Below are positions 62,989 through 64,000 of a stretch of DNA of 64,000 nucleotides, piece by piece. A program made the translations under genes and the position numbers. Position 1 is the stretch's first letter. The number at the start of each line of letters is the position of its first letter. A model generated the notes under the pieces. That model was not told the DNA's origin, ran no database searches, and worked only from the letters and a program-made list of their open reading frames with translations. Source of the DNA: Streptomyces ficellus (GTDB lineage: Bacteria > Actinomycetota > Actinomycetes > Streptomycetales > Streptomycetaceae); contig NZ_CP034279.1 in the NCBI RefSeq assembly GCF_009739905.1, positions 1,984,001-2,048,000 on the forward strand, read 5' to 3'.

Positions 62989-64000
62989 ATGCCGATTGAA
63001 CAGCGCGGAGTCGACACCATCCCGGAGGCGGAACGCACCAGCGGGCCGCGGGACCTGGTCTCGATCCTGCTGGGCTCGAACCTGTGCCTCGGCGTGATCG
63101 TGTTCGGGTGGCTGCCGGTGTCCTTCGGGCTGGGCCTGTGGCCGGCGGTCACCTCGGTGCTGGCCGGCACGGTCGTCGGTGTCGCCTTCACCGCCCCGCT
63201 CGCCCTGGTCTCGCTGCGCACGGCGACGAACCTGTCGACGTCCAGCGGCGCGTTCTTCGGCGTGCGCGGCAGGCTCGTCGGCTCGGTCGTCGGACTGCTG
63301 CTGTCGCTGGGCTACACGGCGCTGACCCTGTGGATCGGCGGCGACGTCGTGCTCGGTACCCTCGCCCGGCTCTTCGGCGTCCCGACCGGCCCGGCGGCGC
63401 ACACCCTGGTGTACGTCCTGCTCGCCGGCTGCACCGTGGCCGCCGCCGTGTTCGGCTACCGGCTGCTGCTGCGGATCAGCAGGTACCTGGCGGTCGGCAT
63501 GACGCTGATCCTCGCGCTCGGCGTCCTCGCCTACGCCGGGGACTTCACCGCCGCGCCGGTGGCGGACACCCCGTACCTGCTGGGCTCCTTCTGGCCGACC
63601 TGGCTGCTGTCCGCCGTGGCGGCGGGCCTGAGCGGGCCGGTCGCCTTCATCACCCTGCTCGGCGACTACACGCGGTACGTCTCACCCGAGCGGCACAGCC
63701 CCCGCCGGGTGCTGCGGGCCACGTGCCTGGGGCTGTGCCTCGGCCTCCTGCTGCCCCAGCTGTTCGGCACGTTCACCGCGCTCGCCGCGCGGGCGGGGCT
63801 GGACTACGCGGGGCCGCTCGTCGCCACGGCGGCGCCCTGGTACCTGCTCCCGCTCCTGGTCGCGGCCGGCGCCGGGTCGGTCGGTAACGCGGGCCTGATG
63901 CTCTACTCGATGGGCCTCGACCTCGACGCCATCGTGCCGCGGGCGTCCCGCGCCACGGCCACCCTGGTGGTGGCGGCCGTCGCCACGGCGTTCGTCTTCG
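62989..64000 (+). CDS. NCS1-family nucleobase permease, N-terminal part
   Basis: At least 337 residues of a nucleobase:cation symporter-1 (cytosine/purine/allantoin type) run off the window end. Helices are plentiful, for example LVSILLGSNLCLGVIVFGWL (helix 1), VTSVLAGTVVGVAFTAPLAL and GLSGPVAFITLLGDYTRYVS, whose GDYTRY motif is the NCS1 signature. GGGGAG lies 7 bases before the ATG at 62989. Sharing the divergent promoter with the urease/agmatine deiminase operon suggests it imports a nitrogen source broken down by that operon. Confidence 0.9.
   Translation, partial: MPIEQRGVDTIPEAERTSGPRDLVSILLGSNLCLGVIVFGWLPVSFGLGLWPAVTSVLAGTVVGVAFTAPLALVSLRTATNLSTSSGAFFGVRGRLVGSVVGLLLSLGYTALTLWIGGDVVLGTLARLFGVPTGPAAHTLVYVLLAGCTVAAAVFGYRLLLRISRYLAVGMTLILALGVLAYAGDFTAAPVADTPYLLGSFWPTWLLSAVAAGLSGPVAFITLLGDYTRYVSPERHSPRRVLRATCLGLCLGLLLPQLFGTFTALAARAGLDYAGPLVATAAPWYLLPLLVAAGAGSVGNAGLMLYSMGLDLDAIVPRASRATATLVVAAVATAFVF

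Overview
The window is high-GC actinobacterial DNA with the gene order of a Streptomyces chromosome core arm. Two conservons lie in tandem next to the accB/accE carboxylase genes. ndgR is divergent from leuC, and a Glu/Gln tRNA cluster sits beside gltX. Twin-arginine signals, GTG/TTG starts and GC-rich hairpin terminators are typical of the genus. No phage, integrase, insertion sequence or CRISPR array was seen.

Layout. 1-5122: leuC (partial), ndgR, a five-gene tRNA operon (three identical tRNA-Glu, two identical tRNA-Gln), a HAD phosphatase, gltX translationally coupled to a fumarylacetoacetase-fold hydrolase, and a 60-residue protein containing the same nine-residue motif twice. 5712-16284: two complete conservons (cvnABCD twice), each a NIT/HAMP-type sensor kinase, a roadblock protein, a DUF742 protein and a small GTPase. 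16416-18209: acyl-CoA carboxylase epsilon and beta subunits. 18421-27800: secreted carbohydrate enzymes (PL8 lyase, GH101 endo-alpha-N-acetylgalactosaminidase, GH64 beta-1,3-glucanase) around a LacI-type palindrome, then a serine-hydrolase-fold protein whose catalytic motifs have decayed. 27870-35199: a lipoprotein, a three-gene MoxR-type AAA+/VWA/unknown cassette carrying a dispersed 109-bp repeat, YceI, and a methyltransferase.

35628-43418 looks like exchangeable accessory DNA. It holds a 1337-residue ALF-repeat/coiled-coil polymorphic toxin with a HINT domain and a papain-like C-terminal tip, its candidate immunity gene, and a secreted pseudo-trypsin with lectin and FG-GAP repeats. 43506-47260 holds tandem Tat-exported D-glucuronyl C5-epimerase-like paralogues. 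47332-48386 is an aldo/keto reductase behind a textbook MerR-type 19-bp-spacer promoter. 48414-53869 is a TPR-CHAT protease-like gene divergent from a cysteine-containing small protein and a membrane protein. 53731-58418 carries an acyltransferase, an NTF2-like protein, a Gly-rich membrane protein and cimA, the last with a possible attenuator leader. 58745-64000 is a nitrogen-scavenging unit: fused ureAB, an atypical ureC, agmatine deiminase and a TetR regulator in one operon, divergent from an NCS1 permease.

The observations most worth following are the repeat peptide (4940-5122), the urease alpha chain lacking the flap Cys-His pair, the two secreted pseudoenzymes, the polymorphic toxin tip and immunity pair, the AAA+/VWA/unknown and CHAT modules, the cimA leader, and the 109-bp intergenic repeat.
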